NCBI RefSeq assembly: GCF_028561755.1
Contig: NZ_JAQQTD010000001.1
Location: 372,001-436,000, forward strand
Reading direction: 5' to 3'
Length of the DNA stretch: 64,000 nucleotides
Source: Altibacter sp. HG106
GTDB taxonomy: Bacteria > Bacteroidota > Bacteroidia > Flavobacteriales > Flavobacteriaceae
Positions 8,377 to 16,535 of the stretch are shown piece by piece. Numbering within the stretch: the first letter of the stretch is position 1; each line of letters begins with the position of its first letter. Below the pieces are notes generated by a model. The model was not told the origin of the DNA, made no database searches, and was given only the letters and a program-made list of their open reading frames with translations. A program made the position numbers and the translations under genes.

Positions 8377-9133
8377 ACTGCTTTGGCGATACCTACTAAT
8401 AGTGTTTGTTTGTACCGGGCTGCATGCGCAAGATAGTACTGCGACAGCGCCTGTTACACCGCCGGTTGTTCAACGGGATGCCACGCCAGGGATAGCACCG
8501 CTCACCTTCGATGACGACCTTGTGGAAAACCTTCAGAATGATTCTGACTATCAATACATCGAAGTTCGTGTAGAAGACAATTGGTGGACACGCTTTAAGC
8601 GATGGCTGGGTCGCTGGTGGAGTCAGTTTTGGCGTTGGGTACTGGGAGGCGAGGTAAGTGGTTTTTGGGCCTCCTTCATTAGAGTATTGCCCTATCTAAT
8701 CATTGCCGGTATCGTGGTTTTTGTGATCTGGTTGTTTTACAAACTAAACCCCGGGGCGAAGATTCTTGCCGCTAAAGAAGAACCGCAAGTTTATTTTTCC
8801 GAAGAAGAAGAGATCATACGCTCCAAAGACATCAAAAATTTAATTGTGCAAGCGATTGCACGTGCCGATTATCGAGGTGCTGTGCGGTATTACTATCTCT
8901 ATATTCTGAAAGAACTATCAGAGCGAGAACTCATTACCTACGAATTTGATAAAACCAACTCCGATTACCTTCAGGAACTTGTCGCAGATCGTTTGAAAGA
9001 AGGGTTTCAGAAAGTGACCAATCTCTACGATTACATTTGGTACGGAAACTTTACCGTAACGGAAACAGAGTATCGAAAAGCGGCATCGGCCTTCGTTCAA
9101 CTTGAAAACAACATTACCTCCCATCATGAGTAA
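8369..9133 (+). CDS. DUF4129 domain protein
   Basis: The 254-residue product begins with a signal sequence (MRRLLWRYLLIVFVCTG, cut near LHAQD), has a tryptophan-rich stretch (about 72-95), one membrane helix (about 108-128, LPYLIIAGIVVFVIWLF), and a C-terminal cytoplasmic or periplasmic DUF4129 domain. The domain is recognisable from the pattern with ADYRGAVRYYYLYILKEL and a later NSDYLQEL. DUF4129 proteins regularly accompany MoxR/DUF58 genes; no biochemical activity is known. It overlaps both neighbours by 8 bp. Confidence 0.82.
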   Translation: MRRLLWRYLLIVFVCTGLHAQDSTATAPVTPPVVQRDATPGIAPLTFDDDLVENLQNDSDYQYIEVRVEDNWWTRFKRWLGRWWSQFWRWVLGGEVSGFWASFIRVLPYLIIAGIVVFVIWLFYKLNPGAKILAAKEEPQVYFSEEEEIIRSKDIKNLIVQAIARADYRGAVRYYYLYILKELSERELITYEFDKTNSDYLQELVADRLKEGFQKVTNLYDYIWYGNFTVTETEYRKAASAFVQLENNITSHHE

Positions 9134-10343
9134 GTTGCAAAAAATAGTGCTTTTCGGTATGATGGGGGCCATCGCAATACTGGTGTACCTGGAGGCCAAC
9201 CAGCCTAAGCCGCTAAATTGGTACCCCAGTTATCATCAGCAAGACAAAATTCCGCTAGGTTCCAAAGTTGCCTTCAAATTGATGAAAAACAAGCTCGGGG
9301 ATCGATTGCGAGTGATGGAACGCCCCCCATACGAAGTTCTTACACAAGACAGCGTGTTTGGCACCTACTTCTTTTTAAATGATTATATATTGTTTGACGA
9401 AGCCGAATTAAACCTCCTTCTCGATTGGACCGCTAAGGGAAATACGGTGTTTATGGCAACTACAAGTTATTCTGAAGGCATGCTGGACACCTTACAACTG
9501 AAACTCAATTCGGCTGTACTTGTCGATCGAATGGACACCCAACCGCTATTAAATTTAGTACATCCGAAGCTTACAAACCCTACTCCCTATCACCTCGATC
9601 AGGATCGCGCCATTCGCTATTTCGAATCGATTGATACGCTTTCACAGACCGTACTCGGACTGGTGGATGTGTATAACGACACCTTACAAATAACAAATGA
9701 CTATATTAATTTCTTAAAAATTCCGATTGAGAAGGGGGTGCTCTATCTGCATAATCAACCGGAGGTTTTTTCAAACTACTTCATGGTACAGGGAAACAAT
9801 CATGAATACACCGAAAAAGTGTTAGCATACCTCCCCTCAGAAAAGCCGATCTATTGGGATGCCTACTACAAATCGGGTAAGCGTATTCAGTTATCACCCC
9901 TTTATTTGCTACTCGATAACCGTAATTTAAAATGGGCTTACTATACGGTACTTATCGGACTGCTGCTTTTTGTACTTTTTGAAGGGAAGCGGAAACAGCG
10001 CAGCATCCCCATTCAACCCAAGCTTACCAACAAAACGTATGAATATACCCGTACCATTGCTGGCATGTATCTCGATAAGAAAGAATACCGGGCGGTAGTA
10101 GACAAGCAGATCGCTCTTTTTTATGAGTATATTAGAATCCATCTGCGCGTTCCTACCGAGCATAAAAATAGTCGCTTTGTGGAAGCCGTGGCCGCACGAA
10201 GCAATAACACCGTTGAAGACACCAACACCTTGTTGGAACACTTGAGCCGTCTTCAGCAAAAACCAGACATTGTTAAAGAAGATGTCATGACATTACATCA
10301 ACACATTACCGAATTTAAATCGAAAATCGATGGAACATCCTGA
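9126..10343 (+). CDS. DUF4350 domain membrane protein
   Basis: The 405-residue product starts at ATG 9126 (MSKLQKIVLFGMMGA), overlapping the previous stop by 8 bp. It has an N-terminal membrane helix, an extracytoplasmic DUF4350 domain (about 30-255; LDWTAKGNTVFMAT and the segment around it resemble a glutamine-amidotransferase-like fold), a second helix (about 268-287, WAYYTVLIGLLLFVLF), and a soluble C-terminal part. DUF4350 proteins are standard partners in MoxR/DUF58/DUF4129 operons. No catalytic residues can be assigned. Confidence 0.8.
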   Translation: MSKLQKIVLFGMMGAIAILVYLEANQPKPLNWYPSYHQQDKIPLGSKVAFKLMKNKLGDRLRVMERPPYEVLTQDSVFGTYFFLNDYILFDEAELNLLLDWTAKGNTVFMATTSYSEGMLDTLQLKLNSAVLVDRMDTQPLLNLVHPKLTNPTPYHLDQDRAIRYFESIDTLSQTVLGLVDVYNDTLQITNDYINFLKIPIEKGVLYLHNQPEVFSNYFMVQGNNHEYTEKVLAYLPSEKPIYWDAYYKSGKRIQLSPLYLLLDNRNLKWAYYTVLIGLLLFVLFEGKRKQRSIPIQPKLTNKTYEYTRTIAGMYLDKKEYRAVVDKQIALFYEYIRIHLRVPTEHKNSRFVEAVAARSNNTVEDTNTLLEHLSRLQQKPDIVKEDVMTLHQHITEFKSKIDGTS

Positions 10344-11328
10344 AGAACACAACGACTCCTTAGCGTTTAATAGCCGAATTCCGCTGGAAGATCTCAAAAG
10401 AGAGGCCGAACAGATCAAACAAGAGCTACAAAAAGTAATTATTGGACAAGAGACGTTCATAGAGCTACTCATTGTAAGTCTGTTGGCCGGAGGGCACGTT
10501 CTTATTGAAGGCGTACCAGGAATCGCCAAGACGATTACCGCTAAGCTTTTTGCCAAAACCCTGAAAACCGATTTCAGTAGAATTCAATTTACGCCCGATC
10601 TCATGCCGAGCGATGTGCTGGGAACTTCGGTCCTTAATATGAAGACGTCTGAGTTTGAATTCAAACACGGCCCCATTTTCTCAAATGTAGTGCTTATTGA
10701 TGAGATCAATCGGGCGCCTGCCAAAACACAGGCAGCCTTGTTTGAAGTGATGGAAGAACGCCAAATTACAATGGACGGTACGCAGTATCAAATGGAGTCC
10801 CCCTTTATGGTATTGGCAACGCAAAACCCCGTAGAGCAAGAAGGTACTTACGCCCTTCCGGAAGCGCAATTAGATCGTTTTCTCTTTAAAATCAAAGTAA
10901 GTTACCCCTCTCTGGAGCAAGAAGTGACCATTCTTAAAACACATCATGACCGAAAGTTAGCCGTACCCCAAGATGCTATTGCTTCGGTTTTAACACCCGA
11001 ATCGCTACATACTTACCGAAAGTTGGTTCAAGAAATTCAACTGGAAGAAAAGATATTCTCCTACATCGCGCAACTGGTGGATAAAACCCGAAATCACCCA
11101 CACCTCTATCTGGGGGGCTCTCCAAGAGCCTCCCTGGCCATCATGAACGCTTCCAAAGCCTACGCGGCCATGCAGGGCAGAGATTTTGTAACACCCGAAG
11201 ACGTCAAAAAAATGATGACCCCTGTCTTGCGCCACCGCATCATTTTGTCGCCAGAACGGGAAATGGAAGGTATGACTCCAGAAACCGTCATCGATATGAT
11301 CGCACAATCTATTGAAATTCCCCGCTAG
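10330..11328 (+). CDS. MoxR-family AAA+ ATPase
   Basis: The 332-residue protein has Walker A GVPGIAKT (61-68), Walker B VLIDEI (121-126), sensor 1 around ATQNPVEQEG, and an arginine-finger region with LPEAQLDRFLFK, all standard for MoxR ATPases. These act as chaperones that remodel or activate partner proteins, usually with a von Willebrand or DUF58 partner encoded next door. It overlaps the DUF4350 gene by 14 bp, and its TAG stop shares its last base with the GTG start of the DUF58 gene. The substrate of this complex is not known. Confidence 0.93.
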   Translation: MEHPEEHNDSLAFNSRIPLEDLKREAEQIKQELQKVIIGQETFIELLIVSLLAGGHVLIEGVPGIAKTITAKLFAKTLKTDFSRIQFTPDLMPSDVLGTSVLNMKTSEFEFKHGPIFSNVVLIDEINRAPAKTQAALFEVMEERQITMDGTQYQMESPFMVLATQNPVEQEGTYALPEAQLDRFLFKIKVSYPSLEQEVTILKTHHDRKLAVPQDAIASVLTPESLHTYRKLVQEIQLEEKIFSYIAQLVDKTRNHPHLYLGGSPRASLAIMNASKAYAAMQGRDFVTPEDVKKMMTPVLRHRIILSPEREMEGMTPETVIDMIAQSIEIPR

Positions 11329-12659
11329 TGATTAAGCTTCTCAAATCCATATATCTGGGGCCTCGCTTCTTCTATTTGTTAGCGGCGATCGCTGTGCTCT
11401 TCCTGCTCTCCTTTTGGGGGTCAGCCTTGTACAGCATTACCTGGGTATTGGTGCTTTGTTTAGGATTTGCCTTATTGATCGAGTTCAGCATGCTCTATCA
11501 AGGAAAAGGGTTGGAAGGAGACCGACGCTTATCCGAAAAGTTCTCCAACAGTGATGCGAACGATGTGGTCATACAACTTCACAATGGGTATGCGTTTCCT
11601 ATAGTCGTAGTAATTGTCGATGAGTTGCCGGTACAATTTCAGAAACGCGACTTCTATCGCTCCCTCTCCATAGGTTCCAAACAAAAAAATGATCTCGTCT
11701 ATCAAGTTCGTCCCGTTGATCGCGGGGAATATCGCTTCGGAAAACTGAACTGTTATGTGAGCACACCGCTGAAGCTAATACGCCGGCGCTACAGTTTTAA
11801 TAATGAGCAATTGGTCAAGGTTTATCCCTCGTTTATTCAGATGCGGCAATTCGATTTTCTGGCGATAGACAATCGATTGACGCAATTCGGCCTCAAAAAA
11901 ATAAGACGTATTGGGCATACCATGGAATTCGAGCAGATTAAAGAATATGTGCGGGGAGATGATGTGAGAACTGTTAATTGGAAGGCCACGGCAAAAAATG
12001 GTCGTCTTATGGTTAATCAATATCAAGACGAAAAAATGCAGCCCATCTACTCCATTATCGATACGAGTCGGGTGATGAAAATGCCTTTTAAAGAATTAAA
12101 ACTAGTAGATTACGCCATCAATAGTGCGCTGGCCTTTAGCAATGTTGCCCTGAAGAAAGGCGATAAGGTGGGGCTTATTGATTTTTCAAACACGGTAGGA
12201 AGCTTTCTCAAAGCGCAAGCCAAGAAGACCTATCTCAATACCATTTTGGAGACCTTATACAATATTGACACGCGGTTTCTGGATAGTGATTTCGGACTCC
12301 TACGCAGTCTCATTAAACGAAAGGTCACGCAACGGAGTCTGTTGTTATTGTACACCAATTTCGAACACATTTCAGCCTTACATCGGCAGCTTCCGTACCT
12401 ACAGGCAATTGCAAAAAAACATGTTTTGGTGGTAATCTTCTTTGAGAATACAGAATTGCGATCGCTTAGCGAGACGCCAGCCACCCAACTTTCCGAAGTC
12501 GTTGACCAAACCATTGCACGCCAATTTGAACATGACAAGAAGGTCATGGTTCGGGAATTGCAACAACGGGGTATACAGACGGTTCTTACCGCGCCCGAAG
12601 ATCTTACAGTAAACACCATCAACAAGTATCTGGAGATCAAGGCGAGGGGCATTCTGTGA
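11328..12659 (+). CDS. DUF58 domain protein, MoxR partner
   Basis: The 443-residue protein begins with GTG at 11328, the base shared with the MoxR stop. Two N-terminal membrane helices (about 8-47) precede a beta-rich region and the DUF58 signature: FEQIKEYVRGDDVRTVNW followed by KATAKNGRLMVNQYQDE. The C-terminal part has a von Willebrand A-like fold, with IIDTSRVM replacing the usual DxSxS metal motif. DUF58 proteins are thought to be membrane-anchored partners of MoxR ATPases. It is the last gene of the operon. No clear terminator was seen in the 100 bp after it. Confidence 0.9.
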   Translation: MIKLLKSIYLGPRFFYLLAAIAVLFLLSFWGSALYSITWVLVLCLGFALLIEFSMLYQGKGLEGDRRLSEKFSNSDANDVVIQLHNGYAFPIVVVIVDELPVQFQKRDFYRSLSIGSKQKNDLVYQVRPVDRGEYRFGKLNCYVSTPLKLIRRRYSFNNEQLVKVYPSFIQMRQFDFLAIDNRLTQFGLKKIRRIGHTMEFEQIKEYVRGDDVRTVNWKATAKNGRLMVNQYQDEKMQPIYSIIDTSRVMKMPFKELKLVDYAINSALAFSNVALKKGDKVGLIDFSNTVGSFLKAQAKKTYLNTILETLYNIDTRFLDSDFGLLRSLIKRKVTQRSLLLLYTNFEHISALHRQLPYLQAIAKKHVLVVIFFENTELRSLSETPATQLSEVVDQTIARQFEHDKKVMVRELQQRGIQTVLTAPEDLTVNTINKYLEIKARGIL

Positions 12660-12761
12660 TCCATTACAATTCAGTCGGTAGATCTTACAACTGAGTCAGA
12701 TATATTCGTGAGATCCTTCGCGCTTTGGCATCTTTGCTTCAGAAACTTAAAACAACAGATC

Positions 12762-13172
12762 ATGAAAACAATTATCGCCACACTTTGCCTCACCATTACC
12801 TCCCTTTTTATTCAAGCACAAACCGGAACGGATATCACAGTAACAGTTCCTGTAACCAGCGACAAAGGAAATATCGTCATTGGTTTGTATGACGAAGCTA
12901 CTTTTATGAAAGCACCTCCTATAAAGGGGTTAGAAGCTGAAATAGTAGATGGGCAAGCCACTGCTACTTTCACAAATGTGCCTGCAGGTACGTATGCCAT
13001 CAGCCTATTTCAGGACAAAAATCTCAACAAGCGCATGGACTTTGAGCCTACCGGAATGCCTGCCGAACCCTATGGCGTTTCCAACAACGTAATGAGTATG
13101 GGACCTCCGCAATGGAGCGACGCCAAGTTTGAGGTGGGTTCTGAAAAATTGACCTTAGAAATCCGCATGTAG
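12762..13172 (+). CDS. Secreted DUF2141 protein
   Basis: The 136-residue product is started at ATG 12762 (MKTIIATLCLTITSLFIQAQ), which gives a standard signal peptide; the longer frame adds 18 residues ahead of it. The mature part is a DUF2141 beta-sandwich: GNIVIGLYDE at the start, a central VPAGTYAISLFQDKNLNKRMD and a closing GMPAEPYGVSNN. Such small periplasmic or secreted proteins are common in Bacteroidetes and have no proven function; the fold resembles carboxypeptidase regulatory or Ig-like domains. The sequence CATCTTTG upstream (about 12729-12736) is one base from the -7 consensus. Confidence 0.85.
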   Translation: MKTIIATLCLTITSLFIQAQTGTDITVTVPVTSDKGNIVIGLYDEATFMKAPPIKGLEAEIVDGQATATFTNVPAGTYAISLFQDKNLNKRMDFEPTGMPAEPYGVSNNVMSMGPPQWSDAKFEVGSEKLTLEIRM

Positions 13173-13192
13173 ACGATTTTCCGTCGGAAAAT

Positions 13193-13225
13193 GAAAAATG
13201 TTCGACAGCTGTCGGACATTTTTTA
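13193..13225 (+). terminator. Intrinsic terminator after the DUF2141 gene
   Basis: AAAATGTTCGA and TCGGACATTTT pair (one G-T pair) around a CAGCTG loop region at 13194-13223, followed by a T-run. A minor hairpin TTTTCCG/CGGAAAA (13177-13191) precedes it. Confidence 0.75.
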
Positions 13226-13307
13226 TTATAAGTGCTTGCAATGACGACTTACCCTAGCATAGATTTTATAGATATATTGTATCTTTACGTGATAAAAGAA
13301 ACTAGGG

Positions 13308-14243
13308 ATGACCATCACACAATTGAAATATGTTCTGGCCGTAGCCGAATACCAAAACTTTACACGAGCGGCAGAGAAGACCTTTGTCACGCAGCCCACC
13401 CTGAGCATGCAAATTCAGAAACTAGAAGACGAGTTGGATATTCAAATTTTCGATCGCAGCAAAAAGCCTATAGAATTAACCTCTATTGGCGCTAAGATAG
13501 TAAACCAGGCGCGGTTGATTGTGAACGAAGCCGAACGCATGCAGGATGTGGTCGATCAGGAGAAAGGATTTATTGGCGGAGAATTTAAGTTAGGCATCAT
13601 CCCAACGGTCATGCCAACGCTGCTGCCCATGTTTCTAAAGAACTTCGCTAATAAGTATCCAAAAGTTCAATTAAAAATTGAAGAACTCACCACCGATGAG
13701 ATTATTGCAAAATTGGTGGAAGGCCATTTAGACGCCGCCATTGCGGCGACACCGTTATATCAGGAAAAAATTAAAAAACGGGTGTTGTATTACGAGCCTT
13801 TTGTAGGGTACATTCCACCGAGTCATCGCTTGGCCAAGCGAAGCAATATCACTTCGGAAGATTTAGAAATAAATGACATCCTATTGTTAGAAGATGGCCA
13901 CTGCTTCCGTGATGGTGTCGTCAATTTATGTAAGTCATCCCAGTTGAATACTTCGGAAACCTTTCAATTGGAAAGCGGCAGTTTTGAAACCTTGATCAAG
14001 TTGAGTAACGAGGGATTGGGAATGACCCTACTCCCCTATTTGCACACCTTAGATCTTTCCGAAGTGCTGCAACAGAACCTACGACATTTCGAAGATCCGA
14101 AACCCGCAAGAGAAGTAAGTGTTATCTATAGCACTAGTGAGCTAAAGATGCAAATTATTACAGCGTTATATGAGGTAATTGCTGGGGTGGTGCGAGGAGC
14201 CATCGCGTTTCAGGATGTAGAAATAATCAGTCCTAAAAAATAA
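13308..14243 (+). CDS. oxyR: OxyR, LysR-family hydrogen-peroxide sensor
   Basis: The 311-residue protein has a LysR helix-turn-helix (about 1-62; NFTRAAEKTFVTQPTLSMQ) and a substrate-binding-like effector domain. DGHCFRDGVVNLC places cysteines at 199 and 208, the same residue numbers and spacing as the peroxide-sensing pair of E. coli OxyR, so a disulphide switch is expected. It would activate peroxide-defence genes; none is adjacent, though trxB lies 6 kb downstream. The start ATG at 13308 lies 19 bp after a near-consensus -7 element TATCTTTA (13280-13287). The gene is bounded by terminators on both sides. Confidence 0.93.
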   Translation: MTITQLKYVLAVAEYQNFTRAAEKTFVTQPTLSMQIQKLEDELDIQIFDRSKKPIELTSIGAKIVNQARLIVNEAERMQDVVDQEKGFIGGEFKLGIIPTVMPTLLPMFLKNFANKYPKVQLKIEELTTDEIIAKLVEGHLDAAIAATPLYQEKIKKRVLYYEPFVGYIPPSHRLAKRSNITSEDLEINDILLLEDGHCFRDGVVNLCKSSQLNTSETFQLESGSFETLIKLSNEGLGMTLLPYLHTLDLSEVLQQNLRHFEDPKPAREVSVIYSTSELKMQIITALYEVIAGVVRGAIAFQDVEIISPKK

Positions 14244-14270
14244 AAAACCCTCGAAAATCGAGGGTTTCTA
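14244..14270. terminator. Bidirectional intrinsic terminator after oxyR
   Basis: AAACCCTCGA (14245-14254) pairs with TCGAGGGTTT (14258-14267) around an AAA loop. The long A-run on its left makes a strong U-tract for leftward transcripts of the small protein; T-rich sequence follows on the right. Confidence 0.85.
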
Positions 14271-14271
14271 T

Positions 14272-14469
14272 TTAAGGTTTTAAAAGAATTAAACATTGAT
14301 TGAGTTGAGGGTTCTGTTTTACAAGAGCATCTACCCAAATTTTTAATTCCTCAATTTCATAAGGAAGTAAACGCGTCATCGCCTTCTTCAACTCTTTACA
14401 GAACAAATTAACATCAAAACTAACTTTCTTTAGCACAGCTTTCGTGTAGTCAAACATTGCTCTAGCCAT
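14272..14469 (-). CDS. Small conserved flavobacterial protein (65 residues)
   Basis: The 65-residue product (begins MARAMFDYTKAVLKKVSFD) is predicted helical. I recall close relatives of the same length in other Flavobacteriaceae sharing the FDYTK..L..VSFD..LF.KEL and LLPYE..EL patterns, so this is a real gene and not a chance frame. No domain name or function is known. It is convergent with oxyR and shares its terminator. It has no signal peptide, so it is probably cytoplasmic. Its own strong terminator and single-gene layout suggest independent, possibly high, expression. Confidence 0.75.
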   Translation of the reverse strand: MARAMFDYTKAVLKKVSFDVNLFCKELKKAMTRLLPYEIEELKIWVDALVKQNPQLNQCLILLKP

Positions 14470-14584
14470 CGTTAATAGTGAATTAAATAGGTTACGTAAT
14501 TGTAGGATATAGGCAGAAATCTTTTTTGTTAGTGGATTAAATATAAGAAAAAAAATTGAGTCACCGATTGTTGTTAATAACTCT

Positions 14585-15388
14585 TTAGAAACGATTATCC
14601 CCGTCCAGTAAATCTCCTATACCTCCCAGTATACTGCCTTCGCCTTTGTCTTTACCTCCGCCTCTGGGAGCAGCTGCCCATACGCGTTTCGCTAACCTGC
14701 TGAAGGGCAGTGATTGAATGTATACTGTACCAGGGCCGGTGAGGGTGGCAAAGAACAACCCTTCGCCACCGAAGAGTGTATTTTTAATGCCTCCTACAAA
14801 TTCAATATCGTAGTCGACTGTATGGTCAAAACCTACAATACATCCGGTATCGACCTTCAGTTTTTCTCCTGGTGCCAATCGCTTGACGGCCGTGTTCCCT
14901 CCAGAATGAACAAAGGCCATTCCATCTCCTTCCAACTTTTGCATGATAAACCCTTCTCCGCCGAACAATCCGCGTCCTAATTTCTTCGAAAATTCAATGC
15001 CGATAGAAACCCCTTTGGCCGCACAAAGAAAGGCGTCCTTCTGACAAATAAACTTGTTTCCCATCATCGAGAGGTCTAACGGCATCACCTTTCCAGGATA
15101 GGGTGCTGCAAAAGACACCTCACGCTTCAGGTTCGTAACATTGTAGAATGCCGTCATAAAAAGGCTTTCGCCTGTTAGTAGCCGTTTTCCCGCACCAAAT
15201 ACTTTTCCCATGAAACCTTTGTCTTTTTCAGAACCATCTCCAAAAATAGTTTCCATCTTGATTCCGTTATCCATCATCATAAAACTGCCGGCTTCGGCGA
15301 TCACCCCTTCATTAGGATCGAGTTCTATAGAAACATATTGCATTTCCTCGCCTACTATTTGAAAATCTATTTCGTGTGCGTTGCGCAT
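14585..15388 (-). CDS. AIM24 / TIGR00266 family protein
   Basis: The 267-residue protein matches the AIM24 family: an N-terminal block with YVSIELDPNEGVIAEAGSF, repeated FGGEG segments (LGRGLFGGEGF, NTLFGGEGLF) and the closing GPGTVYIQSLPFSRLA. The C-terminus has a glycine-rich tail. The fold is a beta-helix-like trimer related to tryptophan-RNA-binding attenuation proteins; the bacterial function is unknown and the mitochondrial relative affects inner-membrane organisation. It is 55 bp downstream of the DUF4442 gene on the same strand, with an imperfect 20-bp palindrome in the gap. Confidence 0.88.
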   Translation of the reverse strand: MRNAHEIDFQIVGEEMQYVSIELDPNEGVIAEAGSFMMMDNGIKMETIFGDGSEKDKGFMGKVFGAGKRLLTGESLFMTAFYNVTNLKREVSFAAPYPGKVMPLDLSMMGNKFICQKDAFLCAAKGVSIGIEFSKKLGRGLFGGEGFIMQKLEGDGMAFVHSGGNTAVKRLAPGEKLKVDTGCIVGFDHTVDYDIEFVGGIKNTLFGGEGLFFATLTGPGTVYIQSLPFSRLAKRVWAAAPRGGGKDKGEGSILGGIGDLLDGDNRF

Positions 15389-15426
15389 TTTTTTTGATTT
15401 TTTGAGTTCTCCTATAGGTAGCGAAA

Positions 15427-15446
15427 TGAGTAAAACGTTACACTCA
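15427..15446. promoter_or_regulatory. Imperfect 20-bp palindrome upstream of the AIM24 gene
   Basis: TGAGT (15427-15431) and ACTCA (15442-15446) flank a central AACGTT; 16 of 20 positions are symmetric. It overlaps the DUF4442 stop codon and lies 39 bp before the AIM24 start, so it could be an operator or short hairpin. Confidence 0.25.
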
Positions 15447-15905
15447 TATCTTAGTTTTCACCTTAACTGTCCACTCGAATGCAAATTGTGAAACCAGGGC
15501 ACCATCCGAATCAATTCCTTCAGCATGCATCCAACAGGTTTGGCCCTCGCCTGTTGAAATAGCAGCATCTATAGCTTTCTGAATTTTTTCTCCTTCGGAA
15601 CAGGTGAAGGTAATGCGACCTTTCGCCTTTTTAGAAAACGTAGCCTTGTTCGTTGCTACTAACATGGAAATGGGCCGTTCACTATTGCGAATACATTGCA
15701 TTACTAACGCCCCGGTACTCAATTCGGCCGCCATTCCCTGAACGGCCCAAAACATCGATTTAAACGGGTTTTGATTGATCCAGCGCAGGCGTACGGAAGT
15801 AGTACATTCTTTTTTTGTTAACGATTTGGCACGAACCCCACAAAAATAAGCTGCGGGTAATTTGACCATCAAAAATGTATTGATAGCACGCGTGGATAAG
15901 GACAT
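15444..15905 (-). CDS. DUF4442 hotdog-fold protein
   Basis: The 153-residue protein matches DUF4442, a hotdog-fold family related to acyl-CoA thioesterases. Recognisable parts are an N-terminal helix (INTFLMVKLPAAYFCGVRA), the block RLRWINQNPFKSMFWAVQ with the conserved asparagine, and MAAELSTGALVMQ, corresponding to the central hotdog helix. Acyl-thioester binding or hydrolysis is inferred from fold only; no assayed activity is known to me. It probably heads a two-gene unit with the AIM24 gene. Confidence 0.8.
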   Translation of the reverse strand: MSLSTRAINTFLMVKLPAAYFCGVRAKSLTKKECTTSVRLRWINQNPFKSMFWAVQGMAAELSTGALVMQCIRNSERPISMLVATNKATFSKKAKGRITFTCSEGEKIQKAIDAAISTGEGQTCWMHAEGIDSDGALVSQFAFEWTVKVKTKI

Positions 15906-15952
15906 AAGCTGTGTTTTGACCTCGAAGATATTGAAACTTTCTTAGCTTTCAA

Positions 15953-15996
15953 ATGTTAATATTATGTTAATATATGGTACTATGCGTAACATAATA
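15953..15996. promoter_or_regulatory. Candidate operator: direct and inverted ATGTTA repeats upstream of the DUF4870/PadR operon
   Basis: Two adjacent 11-bp copies of ATGTTAATAT(T/A) occupy 15953-15974. TATTATGTTA (15960-15969) is also a perfect inverted match to TAACATAATA (15987-15996), 17 bp apart. The palindrome ends 14 bp before the -7 element at 16011, covering the -33 region, where a repressor would block transcription. PadR proteins bind ATGT/ACAT-type palindromes, and a PadR gene lies in the operon. Confidence 0.5.
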
Positions 15997-16010
15997 CCTG
16001 TCTTTAGACA

Positions 16011-16018
16011 TATATTTG
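16011..16018 (+). promoter_or_regulatory. -7 promoter element of the DUF4870 operon
   Basis: TATATTTG is an exact match to the Bacteroidetes TAnnTTTG element, 19 bp before the ATG at 16038. Confidence 0.7.
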
Positions 16019-16037
16019 CATAAGAAAACAATCAATC

Positions 16038-16535
16038 ATGGAAGAACATCCTTCAAAAAACGACAAGAACGTAGCGGCCTTGATGCACATCTCGACCTTT
16101 TTAAAATACTTCTTTCCGTTTGGAAATTTTATCGCTCCGCTTATTCTGTGGACCATTCACAAAGACAAACCCTTTGTACACGAACACGGGCGTCAAGCCA
16201 TCAATTTTCAACTGAGTATTTTGTTATACACCGTCGCTATCGGATTGCTGTGCCTTCCCTTCTTTGTATTTTTTGCGGTAGATTTTGTTTCTCTGGTGGA
16301 AACACTAGAGCATCATGTACATCGAGTGGGCTATATGGATGTGAGAAATCTTTCAGGATATTTTATTCTCTTCGGAATTGTGGCCCTCTTACTCTTCGGA
16401 ATTTTTGTTTTTGAATTGTACGCGGTGGTTTCAGCTACCGTGCAAGCCAACCGAGGAGGACGCTATCAGTATCCTCTAAGTATCTCCTTTATCAATTCGG
16501 CACCAACCGTTCAGAAAAAAACCTCATCATCATGA
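16038..16535 (+). CDS. DUF4870 membrane protein
   Basis: The 165-residue protein has about three membrane helices: a first after VAALMHISTFLKYFFPFGNFIAP, a second in the centre after the conserved HGRQAINFQLS block, and a third at about 112-138. This arrangement with FVHEHGRQAINFQ is diagnostic for DUF4870 (Tic20-like small membrane proteins). It opens a five-gene operon with PadR, PspC and GIN proteins. Its TGA stop overlaps the ATG of the next small gene (ATGA). Function is unknown; an envelope-stress role is inferred from the neighbours. Confidence 0.87.
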   Translation: MEEHPSKNDKNVAALMHISTFLKYFFPFGNFIAPLILWTIHKDKPFVHEHGRQAINFQLSILLYTVAIGLLCLPFFVFFAVDFVSLVETLEHHVHRVGYMDVRNLSGYFILFGIVALLLFGIFVFELYAVVSATVQANRGGRYQYPLSISFINSAPTVQKKTSSS

